DNA from: Sphagnum magellanicum
Lineage: Eukaryota > Streptophyta > Sphagnopsida > Sphagnales > Sphagnaceae
Reading direction: 5' to 3'
NCBI GenBank assembly: GCA_021904315.1
Contig: CM038919.1
Span: 11,649,666-11,713,665 of the forward strand
DNA: 64,000 nucleotides
Shown piece after piece: positions 49,480 to 61,793 of the stretch (positions are counted from its first letter, which is position 1; each line of letters begins with the position of its first letter). Under the pieces are notes generated by a model. That model was not told the origin of the DNA. It did no database searches and saw only the letters and a program-made list of their open reading frames with translations. The position numbers and the translations under genes are program-made.

Positions 49480-51295
49480 ATGGCGAGGAAAGAAGGATCA
49501 CCAACAAAAGCAGCGCTGGAGCTGCCTTGGTACCGAAGGGTACTGCGTGCTGCTGCAGGTCAGAGAGGGTTCAAGCAGCAGCAGGGGCGGCAAAAGTTTC
49601 AATGCAAGAGTATTTATCTCGTTTTCGCCGCGGCTGCTGTGTGCGTACTGGTTGTCTGGAGCGTAAGCTACGAGATCGACTTCAAGGACGCCGTAAATTC
49701 GGAACAACGTCGTGGTGAAACAACACTTCAGAAATTAGCTGTTCGAGAATTCGGTTCAGATCATGAGCTGGAGAAACAAGTCATTGATCAAGCTGGCGCG
49801 ATTCAGGAATTCACGTCGGAAGAAGTCTATCAAGCACCACCAATGGATGAGGATGTTAAGAGACTTTTCACAGAGATAGACGCCAAGATGCAACAGATCT
49901 TCAACTCAAACCAGGAGTTCACCAAATTTGGACCCAGAATTGAGAACTGGGATGAGCAACGTGAAGAAATCACCAAGGCAAAGCTGATGAAGACTACTAG
50001 ATCAAGTAATGCAGTAGCAGCAGCAGCTGAAGATCTGCAACGTGATAATGATGATGATCATGATCAGTACTACTCGAGTTCTTCATCAAAACGTGATCCT
50101 GGTCCTCGCATTCTTCTGGTGACGAGCTCACACCCAATAGCTTGTCCAAACAAACGGGGAGATCAGATGCTTCTGAAGGCCATCAAGAACAAAATGGACT
50201 ATTGCCGATTGCATGACATCCAGATCTACTACAACATGGACAAGATTGATGACGACATGACACTGTGGTGGGTGAAGGTATTCCTGACGCACATGCTGAT
50301 GCGGGAGCACCCAGAGGTGGACTGGATCTGGTGGATGGACAGCGACGCCATCTTCACGGACATGTCGTTCCAACTGCCGTTGGAGAAATACGCGAACTAT
50401 AACATGGTGATGCACGGGTGGGATGACAAGGTGTACGTGAAGCGAAGCTGGTTGGCTCTCAATGCTGGTGTTTTCTTGCTCCGGAACTGCCAGTGGTCTT
50501 TGGACCTCTTGTACGCCTGGGCTCCCATGAGTCCCAAGGGTCCTGTCCGTGACGCTATTGGTCCGCTCCTTAGCAAGGCCCTCCCTGATCGACCTCCAGG
50601 CGAAGCTGATGATCAGTCCGCACTTGTGTACCTCATGCTCTCAAACAGGTCAATTTACTTTCAAATCTCTACCCCCCCCCCCCCTGAATCCAATCCAGTG
50701 TTTTTTGAGAATGTTTGCTTTCCTAGTGTAAATTTGACTAATTCTTCTTTTTTGGGGAAAATGCGCCATATTTTCGATATCACAAAATTGAAAAATAAAA
50801 AGCCCTGGAAGTTGGATGTAGTGACTAGGTGAGCCACATGGAATCTGTTCCTAGTTAAGAACAATCTCACAGAAAATTATATGGGATCCTCCTCTGTCCG
50901 AGCCTGCAGTAAAAAATGAAATCCTTGATCTGAATTTTGATGTGGTTTTTTGTGGTGAATGCAGGGAGAAGTGGGGTTCCAAGGTATACTTGGAGAATTC
51001 CTACTACTTCCAAGGGTACTGGAGAATTTTGACAGAGAAATTTGAAGAAATGATGGCCAAGTACAAGCCAGGAGTGTATGGGGATGACCGGTGGCCATTT
51101 GTAACTCATTTTACGGGTTGTGAATTTTGTGCTGGAGACATTAATCCAAACTACACACCCGAGTTATGCCAAACCCAAATGGAACGGGCTATCAAATTCG
51201 CAGACAACCAAGTCATCAACCAATATGGTTTTCGGCACACTACCCTGGAAGCAGCAGCGTCAGTCGAATCCATTCGGAAATCAGCTGAACGTTAA
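49480..51295 (+). CDS. Glycosyltransferase family 34, probable xyloglucan 6-xylosyltransferase
   Basis: Two exons, 49480-50648 and 50965-51295, with a 316-nt GT..AG intron; the Arg390 codon spans the junction (AG/G). The product is 499 aa. Layout: basic N-terminal tail, membrane anchor at about 45-63 (type II, Golgi lumenal catalysis), a stem with Glu/Gln-rich helices, an acidic and Ser-rich linker at about 186-203, then the GT34 domain. Seen: RILLVTSSHP (210-219), WWMDSDAIF with the metal-binding DSD at 287-289, MHGWDDKVY, NAGVFLLRNCQWS, DDQSALVYL (378-386), WPFVTHFTGC (433-442) and FADNQV (468-473). The enzymes add xylose to the glucan backbone of xyloglucan; the related galactomannan galactosyltransferases share this domain, so the substrate is inferred. 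The start ATG sits in CTCCATGG, a good plant context. Confidence 0.92.
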
Positions 51296-51444
51296 GTCAA
51301 TGGCCAATTTGATGACCACTCATCAAGTTGCCTAATTTACATAATCGGTTTTGTTGCTACTTCACATCCAACTCAGAACAATATTGTTCAGTAATTGTTA
51401 TGCTTCTTACACCCTCACGGTCCACCTATTTAAATCAGATCACA

Positions 51445-51450
51445 AATAAA
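51445..51450 (+). terminator. Candidate poly(A) signal AATAAA of the GT34 gene
   Basis: An AATAAA hexamer 150 bases after the stop codon, in an AT-rich 3' flank. Confidence 0.45.
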
Positions 51451-51516
51451 TCCCTGCACTCTATCAATAGAATTAGGCAACTTGGGATTGATGGGTGCTA
51501 TGACCTTCAAATCCGA

Positions 51517-51705
51517 CCCAGGAATTCAACACATTGAGACCTAATGGTTGTTACTTCCTGCAACAATGGCTAGACAGTTGACTTCTGAATTCTAATTCTA
51601 CTAGGGATTTAACACATCGAGAAGCTAATGGTTGTTCCTTCCTGCAACAATGGCTAGAAATTCGATCAGCTCTGAATTATAATTCTAATAGGGATGTAAA
51701 CTGTC
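51517..51705. repeat. Direct repeat with 84-bp period after GT34
   Basis: Two copies of a unit with AACACAT(T/C)GAGA, CTAATGGTTGTT, CTTCCTGCAACAATGGCTAG and CTGAATT(C/A)TAATTCTA, starting about 51517 and 51601, plus the start of a third (TAGGGATGTAAACTG). Confidence 0.8.
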
Positions 51706-54394
51706 TGAAAATCTAAATCTTGCAGAACCAAAGGGAAAGAGTTTTAGAGTAATATAATCCCAGGCCATCATAAAATCCCGCATCGACTATCTAGTAGTAG
51801 GATACAGTACTCTAGTCAGCGATAATGAGATGCTGTAAGATGGCCATTGCTTCCACACCTTTGTTAGAGAGAAAAGCTACCCAGCTAGCTAGCTCTCAGC
51901 TTGAGTGAACTAGTTGTTGAAATCTCAAATCAATAGGTAGGTTGAGAATTCAAATCATGACCAGATCAGTTTCAGCCTCTCCCTTATCTATACTCTTTGA
52001 AAATCATATTTATACATTGGACTCTGCTGGATGATTCACATGACAGCAGCAACAGCAGAAGAGTAGTAGTGCTGTATCCAATGTTCATGTACAGTATTTT
52101 CCATCATAGTTGCTAGATCAAGTTCCCCCATTTTTTTTTTCTCTATTTTCTGAGCAATGTGGGCTATCTTAATTCAACTTGTGACATTCTTTAAACATGT
52201 CTCTGATGACGACTATGCCTTACATGGAAAGGATATATGGTGAGTTCTATCCTGTGATAATAAGTTCCTTACCTTTGCATTGTGTGGAAGTATATTATAT
52301 TTGGTGGCATGTAATGACTTAGTAGTTTAGAATGGCTTCTAGATCTTATTTCCATATGTATGGGAAATTTTTAGGTTGTCATGGAAGGGGGTTAGCAAGA
52401 TATTTGTGGTGCTTTTGGTGTTCATTATTCAGCATCCTACTCAAGATGTCAGCAATTTGTATGACAACATTTTTTCCTCTACGCCTTTAATTCAACAGAT
52501 GTGAGAGAATCTATCATGCAATATTTTTGTCTTGTCCCTTGTGGTCAGCAAACTTGCCAATTTGCAAATGGCATCTTACTTGAGCACCAAGTGACATTCA
52601 ACCCTGTAGAACATGTTGTAGATATGGTACCTTGCTGGGTTGTTGTCTTTATGAGAACAAAAGGCAACATCATTTGCACATTGAAGGGGAAAATGAATGG
52701 TAAACACAAGCCCCCAGCAAAAGAAAGAGAAAAAAAGGTTCCCTTCCAAAATAAATGTAAGTGTGTCTCCAATCTCAAATGCACCACCACCCTCCAAAGT
52801 GACTTCAAAAGGAACCTTTGATCCCGGTTTTAATTTTTTAACTTTTCTTGGATGGAATATTTCCAGTCCAGTCTTCAGACCAGTTCTTTGGATTTTTTTA
52901 AACTTCTAGTTCACGTGATTTTAACAAAATATATTTACAAGGAAAACCTAAAGAAAATTCAAGTTTGTTAATAGAAATCAACATAAATTCAAAATGTGCA
53001 AAAGAAACAATGAAAAATCATCTTCAAAAATTGCATGTTTAAAACAAAAGTTTGAAAACCACATAGCAAAAATGCATTGTGTTGGGGTTTTTGGTGTGAA
53101 TGACAACAAAAATGTTGATGTTTCTTGTGCCCAAGCCACATGCTGTATTCTTTGTTATAATAGTTTAGTCTTAGTTCCAAACCCAAAAGATAAAGCAAAA
53201 AATACATTAATATTTTAGAATAAATTAAATGAGATAACATCACTAGAAAAAAAAATGTGAATGTAAGCCATTCTATTACAAAATATTTGAGAAAGGAATG
53301 AATAACCTTTTGAGAGGAATTATGGAGAGGCAACAAGCCAAAAAAAAAAAAGGCCTATGTGCCTAGTTCATCCTTTTTTTTGTTACAAAATATTCTTTGA
53401 AAAAAGATGATGTGAATTAAAAACAATCTTGAAAGACCTTGACCTTATAATTGTTAAAAATCATTTGCATGTGTAATTTGTGAAAAATGTGTGGTTGAAG
53501 CATTTGACTATGCGTTTATGTCAAAGAATTGCATTTTCTTCCAAAAAGCAATCTTCACAAAAGATACTACCTAAGGTGGTGGAAAAAATGAAACAGTTAT
53601 ATGTTTTACCAATCTTGACAAAAAGTTATTTTATACCTACAAGTTTTCATTTGTGAATGTTAGAAATTTTTCATCATATTTTTGTACTTGTGATTAATTT
53701 TTGGGAGTTGATTGATAGCCAAAATATATTACCATTAAAAAATTTGAAACTATAAAACCTATAGAGCAATATTTATTTGAAATTTTGAAATTTTACTAAG
53801 TTGCTAGAACAATATGATTTAAATCATTGCCTATATGAAAGATGAAAGATTTAACTCAAATATTATAACTCCACTAAGATTAGTCATAGGTTCTGAAATA
53901 GTGGATTTGAAAAAAAAATTCAAAACAATTTTTTTTAGCAATGCATTTTTAAAAACATATCAATATGTGACATTGAACGAAAAAGTTTGCAAAAGCTTGA
54001 AATATGCATTTATCAAGTTTGCAAAAGAGAATTTGGAAAAGTCGATAACCTAACCCAATAAATCTAGGAAAGACAAACAAAAGTGGAATAGAACATGTAT
54101 TGATTTAAGCCTTTGCCCAAGGAAACTTAATACCCTAATGAAGACATGGTAAGTTTCAACTTGAGAAAAGATTTTTTTTTCTTTTTTTCTTTTGGAAAAC
54201 TTTGCAAAAAATAATAATGTCTTGACATGTAGAAAGGTGGAATTTTTTTTGGTGAACAAATATGGGGACATCATTGAAGTTGGATATAATGAGAAGGAAC
54301 CAAGTGATTAGATTTTGAGGTCTAGATGGAGCAAAAAGTAGATTTGAAATTTTGGGTGTGTGCAACAACAGTAATGTAGGATGTCCATAGTTGT
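51706..54394. other. Intergenic, GT34 3' flank and unrecognised relics
   Basis: 51880-51900 contains AGCTAGCTAGCT. Opposed frames at 52501-52821 (plus) and 52545-52808 (minus) shadow each other and have no motif. 53470-54050 on the plus strand gives broken Cys- and Phe-rich frames that may be one decayed ORF; family not recognised. Confidence 0.35.
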
Positions 54395-54913
54395 ATGCCA
54401 GCATTGTGTAAAATTTGCAAGGCAAATGGGCCACTACACATGGAATGGTGCCATGATTATTGGAAAGACTATGATAGTCCCTTAGACAGAGGCAATGAAC
54501 AAATGGACCTACTTGTCCTTCCTATGAAATACTTTTGCAGGCAGCTGAAAAAGGTAACCAACTCAATTGCATCACCACTTTTCCAGGTTTTTTAGCTGTG
54601 TCCAAAATCATCAAACAAGTATAGATTTCAAGGCATGATTTATTGGCAGAATGGCAGAGAAAGAGAAAGCTGTGACAACTTCCAGGCTGAGCCTATGGAC
54701 CCTTTTGTTGATTTTGCCTTCGACCTCTCTTCAATAACCACCAAACCTTGTCAAATTGGCTTAGTTTTTTTTATCATCAGCTCAGTCAAATTATGGCTTG
54801 AGGTCACTTCATCCATTGGGTCTAACCAGAGGGAAGAGACTTTGCATCCAAAAGGTGTGCCATTTGAGTTGAGCTTGAAGCCAACTTTGCAGGTGTCCCT
54901 GCTTGCTTCATAA
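54395..54913 (+). pseudogene. Unrecognised ORF, one internal stop
   Basis: Two open stretches (54395-54595 and 54635-54913) lie in the same frame, separated by a stop at 54593-54595 and about 13 read-through codons. The first has CKICKANGPLHMEWCHDYW, a Cys/His-rich patch; the second has GRERESCDNFQAEP and DPFVDFAFDLSS. Read together it is about 170 codons. No family is recognised, and it could be chance. Confidence 0.22.
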
Positions 54914-56614
54914 ATTGATTATGTTTAAATTATCTAACTAATGTTTGCTGGTTTCATCATCTCTCATGATCCAGATGGTTCTATTCATCAAACTTATATG
55001 CAGGGCACTGGTCCCAGTAAATATGTACAAAAGAGTTGATCAGGAAACCAGTTTGAATATAACTTTCTTATCCAAAAAAAGTCTTAACTTTCTTGCTTTG
55101 TGAAGAGATGTGAAGACAAATGTACATGCTCATTCAATAACATTCAGCAGGATATTAAATGGCACAATGCAGGTCAAAGTAAGATTTCCCTCACACCCAT
55201 CTTGCATGAAAACTGCCAACAGCATGCACAATCACAACATAGTGGCCCCCATAACATATCAAGTATTGGAAGGAATTAATGAGGCCTAGATGAATTTTGG
55301 TCCACAGAGAAATAAAGAGTAACTTATGGGCTCACAAAGGAACTGCCAATTCAGAGACAAGCTATTTGGCAACATGGTATCATTATTCTTGGCAATCTTA
55401 CTCTTTCTTTAACATTCTTGAGCTCCTTGCATATTCAAAACTCACTAAACCACTCTCCTGTGCTCACAGCTATCACGGAGATTGTTCACTCAAATCCAAC
55501 TCCCATAAACATTCAATTCCCCAAACATACAAAGGCTGATGACAACAGGATTGAGCTGGCTATCTCATGTGTAGAAAACCATGAAAAAGATTTTGGGAGA
55601 AATTAGTGCAACCAACTTGCACCTGCTACAACCACCAGAGAAAAGATGGAAGGACATACTACTGTTCTTGCCAGTAGAGCAAATGTCATTCTATTGCATG
55701 ACCTCATCAGAAGAATGCTTTCACATTGAGCATGAATCAGAGTGTCCTGCTTCAACCTCATGTTATTACATGTTCTTCAAAAACAGACACCTTAAGAATG
55801 CTAAAACTGTTCTTAATACCATAGGCAGCAACACAACATAGCCCAGGAAGCTTCAAAAGATTTTCCAGTACACTTCACAGTAGACAAAACAACGTGTCCA
55901 ACCACTCAAAAGTGACACATTCTTCACCACCTGCCAAAGCTTGTGGACACCAGGTGAAAACAATGATTGCCAACACTACATGACATCTAGGTGTGGCTAG
56001 GTAATGTATGATGGAGATGTTCATCAATGACACCCACTTCAACAGCACAACCATATTCCAGTGACTCTACACTCATGACAAGCTATACTTCCAAACATGC
56101 TCATGACCTACAAATAACATACCTTCAAGCTTGTAGGATGACCAGCAGCCCTATTGGGAATCTGAATTAAAAGAAGAATGGAGATTTCCAATGTCTGGCA
56201 TACCATACAAGCAGAAGCTCCATTCACTGGCAGGTTCTTCCTAACTGGGTGTCTCTGTGCATAACCTCAACAAAACAGAGCTTGACCCAGACAGTAACAA
56301 AAATATCAAGTGAAGGTAACCTTGTAGGTGAGCTCCTTGTAATCATGACGCCCCACCTTGCGTTTCAAAACCTCACTTACCACCTCATGTTGCCTTCAAA
56401 CTTCCACATCAACGATCTCTGCAATGGAAGTTGTATAGGGAAGTGTGAGTTTTCATAACTCAACTGTGTTGGATACCTGATATCCAGATCTTATGACATC
56501 ACCAGAGACCAACCTCAAACATCAGAACTCAAATGGCACCTTTTCCAAGATATTGCACAGAAACCTGCCATTTCATGCATAGACTACAAAAGTCAAATGA
56601 CCCTACACACTTAG
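54914..56614. other. Intergenic, 3' side of U1-70K
   Basis: Several plus-strand frames of 60-95 codons (for example 55297-55539, 55581-55841, 56249-56458) mostly share one frame but have stops between them and no motif. In the other direction this is where the U1-70K 3' UTR, or one more small exon near 56418, would lie. Confidence 0.35.
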
Positions 56615-59600
56615 TTACCTCTCTCGTTCCCGATCCCGTGAGTGAGACCGGTCACCATGATCTCTTTCCCTCTCTCTCTCACGATCACGCTCATGATAGC
56701 GTTCCCGGTCTCGTCCTCCACGATCCCTTTCACGGCCACCACCTCGCTCCCTTTCCCCACGATCACGGTCACGGTCACGATCACGCAGTCTCTCAGAATC
56801 ACGTTCACGATCACGGTCTCTTTCACCATCTCCTCTCTCCTTTTCACGTTCACGCTCTCGGTCACGCTCATGATCCCTCTCCCCATCTCTCTCCTTCTCT
56901 CGCTCACGATCCTTCTCACGCTTATCTAGCTTTTCAGGCTCCCTGCAAACAGATTATGATTGAGTAAAAAAAGATAGAGAAAGTTCAAGACCATCAACAG
57001 CAAGACAAGGAGAGAACTTTAGCATTTAAGTCCTCAAAACAAAACCAGGTGACTAGCAAAACAAGACTGGAATGGGAATGCATGGTTGCCCACAAACACT
57101 GACTGCTGAACACAGGGCTGCAGAAAAGTCTTCAACCCTTAGCAAAGAAAGTTTGAAAACGGGCTTGAACTAGATACAAGAGTCAGAAATCACAAGCCAA
57201 CCTTCCCTACCTACATATGTTTAACTGAATAGTGATGGAGTACAGAGTAGTAATCAGTTTGCAGAAGACAGAGGAGTGAGGTAGAAGGTAGACATGAAGA
57301 CTCCAGAGTACACCTGGTACCCTATGCTTCAGGGCAGCTAGATAAAGTTCACCCCAACAATTGTTTGAAACTTAAGGTTGGTAGAGGAGACTGCTCATGC
57401 AGGAAGAAGAATATTGGGTAAAAGTACCTCTCGTCTATGACTCGCTCAGATTCACGTGCCTTTGGCTCTTCAGACCTTGTGTTTGTTGTGGCTGTAACAA
57501 GTTGGGGCTCCCTGTCATACACAATGACATACCAACTCAGAGATAATATTAGCTATGTCTTGACCAGCATGCAGTACTTAGGTCAACTAACAGTCTTCTT
57601 GTGAGCTAAACCACACTGGTTCTCCAGAATTATCAAACTCACCGTTGTACCTGTATCTAGAAACCTTTCCTATAAAAGTTCCTCAAAGTCCCCTATGTAG
57701 AGCAGAGTATTTCTGCTCTACATTGGCTGACATGATAGAGTGACAAAGCTCCATCTAGGTGAATAGAAACACTTCTTTCCTACCTCATGGCCACCAGATG
57801 GAAGTACAATCTGGTGGTCACTTGATATGTTTTGTAGATCTGGTGATCACCAGGTGCACTTTAGTGTCTTTTTGCCACTGAATTGTAGAACCTGGTGGCC
57901 ACCAGATGTGAGTGTTTATCTGGGACCCACCTGACACATTTTGTATCTGGAGGCCACCAGATGCACTTTGCTAGTCTTACCGGCCAGAGTACTTCTGATT
58001 GACTTCATCCCCTCCAACCCGAGTTGACCCAAGACCCCCGCCCAGCCGACGAGGCCGCCAATTTGGGACAGTCCGGCCTCGCTCAACATCCACAAGAACT
58101 CTCCGATTGTCAATCTTTCGGCCATCTGCCTGTTTGTAAGCAGCTGCACAAAATAGCCAGAAAATGAGTTCTAAGCTGCAGAGCTCTAGCAAGAATCTAC
58201 CACAAAGTGGATATGGTTTAGCACAGTTCAGACTTAGGACACAACTTAATATAGACACATCTCAAGCAGATGCCCATTCTTTGACACTCTCTCCACAACA
58301 AATATAATTCATGGACAGCAATAATCTATAAACACGTCACCACCAAATGCAGCCATCCAAACTTCCAAAAAGTAACATGTACATACTCTTCATGTCCCGA
58401 GTATGCTGATATTCAATGAATGCATAGCCACGGGGCTTCCTGGAATCCTTGTCATGAACAAGGCAGACCTGGCACAAAATGGCCAAACCAATATTAGAGG
58501 CAGAAACATGTAATACCTGCCCAAGATGCACACCCCACAATCTACACAAATATCTCATGGATAAATGCTCAGACCTTTCATTCCCACCCCACTCCGGTCA
58601 ACATGCTTGAATCTAAGTTAAAAGTTGACAAACCACGTTGAAACTTTCTGAGCTCAATGACTCTGGCTTCTACCTATGCCAAAACAAGGATGCATTTTCA
58701 TTAATACTAGAGCAGTTTCTCTCCAACATTCACACATGAAAATTAGCACGGCAGGCAGGGGCACTAAGCCTCATGAGCCGTGCTCACCTTGGAGACGTAC
58801 GACTGCGCCACACAGGTTCCAAAGGAGTACGCAACGCCTTTGTCTGGCAATGTTTGTGGATAATTGTTGACTTAACTGACTCTTAACCCCCTTACCAGGG
58901 GAACTGAAGAAAGCATGTAGATTTACGAAAGTCAACACCGCTCAATCTCCAAATATACAACTAATGACTTGAGACTACTGCTTATGGTCATTGACAGAAG
59001 CACTTGCACAACTCTAGAACTATACACGAAGATGGGCATACTTGCCAAACATACTTCAAAAGACATTGACAACCATCACTCTGTAAATATTCTCTAACCT
59101 CCATACAGAACCAGAACTTTAAATAAACTCAGTTGAACACATGTGCTTCAAGACATATAAGACTGCTTCAGAATGGTGGACAAACCAGATAGAGTCAGCA
59201 AGTAGAACATGGAGTCAGTAGACAATATCTCAGTATTTGCTTCAACAAGACAAAGGCTTTCAAATGCTCACTACAACCTGAAGAGTCTCAACAGACAGAA
59301 ACATCATAAAACAGCCACTCATACATCTCACCAATAGTGATGGCTGTGAGCTGCTTCAGAAACCACTCTGAAGTACCTACCCGCTTGATTGGGCCGTAAG
59401 CCTCAAACTCTCTTCTGATTTTATGCTCCGTCGTCTCATAACTCTGCATGAGATGAAATTACCAGCTTAGCATGGTGACAAAAGCAGAAAAGAACACTTT
59501 TATACAGACCACAGCAAACAGATCACAGAGCACCACGCAGTTGGCCTCAGCATTGGAACAGATCAAACATATGTCAGTGTAGCCAGCCTTTGGAATAGAA

Positions 59601-61793
59601 GACAAACCCCATTAAATAGTAATAGGTGCCATGGTACTTACAATGCGTGCGACAAACAAAGTCTTATAGGGATCACCTTCCACATTCGGGTCATTAGTAG
59701 GATCATCTGGTGACATACAAACGAAACATAAGATGTGAGGAGATCATTAAGACATAAAGGTCTTGATTTCCATAAATGCTAGCAAGATGCTTCCAGCTCT
59801 TCTGCCTGCCGAAACTTTATTCTTTTGTGACTTGACAGAAGAGCTATAGACACTGCAATGAGAACACAACATAGAGTAACCCTTTTCTTATTATGACTTC
59901 TACTGCACATTGGCTAGCTGCAATCCCTGGTCAAGACAACACAACTGTGCATACCCAAGTTTGATGCTGCTTGAAAACCAGCATATACCACAGGGTAACC
60001 AGAACCAAATTCTACTGACAGACCAACATGCACCTTGAAACAGACTTCAAGAATCTGCATTGGAATTCAAAGAAACAAGGATATGATTCAACAGGGTGCT
60101 AGAGGAAGGCACATACATTTTTCCAGCTCTTCTAATGCTTTCTTGGCACCTTCCTCCAAGCGAAGCATATGAATGCGTGCCCTCCGTTGCGTCTATACAC
60201 AAGCAACATCTCAGTGTTGTACCAAGGGGTCAATTAATGAAGAAAAACATAGCCATTAACTCTAACCTAACAAGGTACATATTCAGATGCATCTGAGAAG
60301 CCTCATACCGGAGTCTCCCCTTTTGTAACAGGAGGAGCATATTCAGGATCTCCAGGCTCTGCAAAGTTGTTCACAAATTGTGCAATGCCTGCAAGGTGGC
60401 AACAGTCACCACAACCATAAGCAAAACCTAATGGACATTCAAAGTGACAGGCAGATGAAGGGACACCTAATTTTCACAACTGCTTTTCTTCCACTACATA
60501 TTGTGAAATGCCAGGGAACATGGAGAACCAGGTCTGACCAAACAGCACCAGTCATCCACCTCTATTAGTGTAGCCCAGAGTCATCCTGATTTCTGATTAT
60601 TGAAGCCTGGCATATTCCAGTCAAATACATAGCCATTTTGGATGAAACTAACCCAAGGACCACTAGGGAGGTTAAAAGAAACCAATGCTCAAGCACTGAA
60701 ATCAATATAAAGCATTCATGAAGCTGGTTGGTAAAATCTTTTTCACCATGCTGCAAAGGTATGATAAACAAGCTGCTCTAAGAATAGTACACTGTATGAA
60801 AGAAAGTAACCAAATGACCACAAGAGAGCTCTAAAAAGACCAATGCTCAAGCTCTGAGATCAAAGTAAAGTCATGAAGCTGGTTGATGCAATTGTCTTCA
60901 CTGTGATGCACAGGTATGACAAAAAAAAGTTGCTGTAAGAATAGTAAAAACACAGTACCCTGTCCTTCTTGCATAGTGTCAGCATTTTTTGCAGTGCAAG
61001 GATTCTTGTGCATTGCCATAAGGCAGATTGGAACCAGAAGAGAACCAAAAGCACCAAAGCCATACCCTGATAAGGTGGACACTTTCGTTTTTCAGGAGGG
61101 GGTTTGAACTCCAAGGGCGCCCGAGGTTCAAAAAGCTTCAGAAGATTTGTTGTAAGGCCAGTTGGATGGCTCTGCCCTATCTGCAAAATACTCCATCACA
61201 CACAATATGTCACATATCCATATACACATCAAATTTATATACCGAACACCATAACCATCTATGACACTCCGAAAGGCTGACAGATGCAGCAGCCTAACCG
61301 GGGGGATGGAGACAACCTCAAGCCATACATCCACAACGTTTCCGGTTGCCGTGTACAAAGTCGAAGATCGAAGCAAGAAGAAACAGGGAAAGCAAAAACC
61401 TCCGAGGGCTATTATCACAGGCTCTGCATCTTGTCTTTATTAGGGTTATGTTATCATAATGTTTTCAGCGTCGACATTAGGTAAATGGTCACAAAAGGTA
61501 GCAACAAACGAGCAAGATTGAGAGTTCGGAATTGATCAGCATGTAAGTCTGACTCTACTCTGCAATGGAGTCAATCCACATGGAAAAAACACCATCCCTG
61601 GTCCCAAATAACGACCACAAAGAAAGGTTGTACAGCCAGGATTCCTGAGGCCATACAAAGCACACGAAGCGTAGTTCTTGCTTACCAGTTTCAGCTGCTG
61701 CACTGTGGCACGGTTCTGAGCTTTGGTGCGACCTGGCGGCCCGGCCGCATCCTTGCGCATATACACATCGCCATAGTCACCCATCGCGCTCAT
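56615..61793 (-). CDS. U1-70K: U1 small nuclear ribonucleoprotein 70 kDa (U1-70K)
   Basis: Ten exons rebuilt by joining conserved pieces at GT..AG sites: 61793-61686, 61180-61066, 60388-60309, 60192-60117, 59706-59642, 59443-59381, 58468-58387, 58143-57981, 57511-57428, 56942-56615. Phases agree throughout and give 387 aa. The protein binds stem-loop I of U1 snRNA in the nucleus and helps define 5' splice sites. Seen: the U1-70K N-terminal domain ([42 protein letters not shown]), an RRM with RNP2 LFVARI near 142-147 and RNP1 RGYAFIEY at 182-189, [20 protein letters not shown], then an Arg/Asp/Glu tail (280-387). Met at 61784 (MGDYGD) is an equally good start. The last codon AGG runs into TAA, overlapping a GTAACT donor; splicing to 56418 would end the protein with RDR instead. 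Plant relatives are somewhat longer. Confidence 0.9.
57785..57970. repeat. Triplicated palindromic repeat in U1-70K intron 8
   Basis: Perfect palindromes CTGGTGATCACCAG (57840-57853) and CTGGTGGCCACCAG (57892-57905) and an imperfect TCTGGAGGCCACCAGA (about 57945-57960) sit in related units that also share TTTTGTA and GTGCACTTT or GTGAGTGTT text. A half-unit, GGCCACCAGATGG, opens the cluster near 57789. Confidence 0.85.

Noticed and set aside
56533-56967. 144-codon His/Asp/Pro-rich frame and a Thr/Ile-rich frame on the plus strand, plus a minus frame in another phase
   Set aside because: All overlap the Arg/Asp/Glu tail exon of U1-70K and are by-products of its CGTGAT/CGTGAG repeats.
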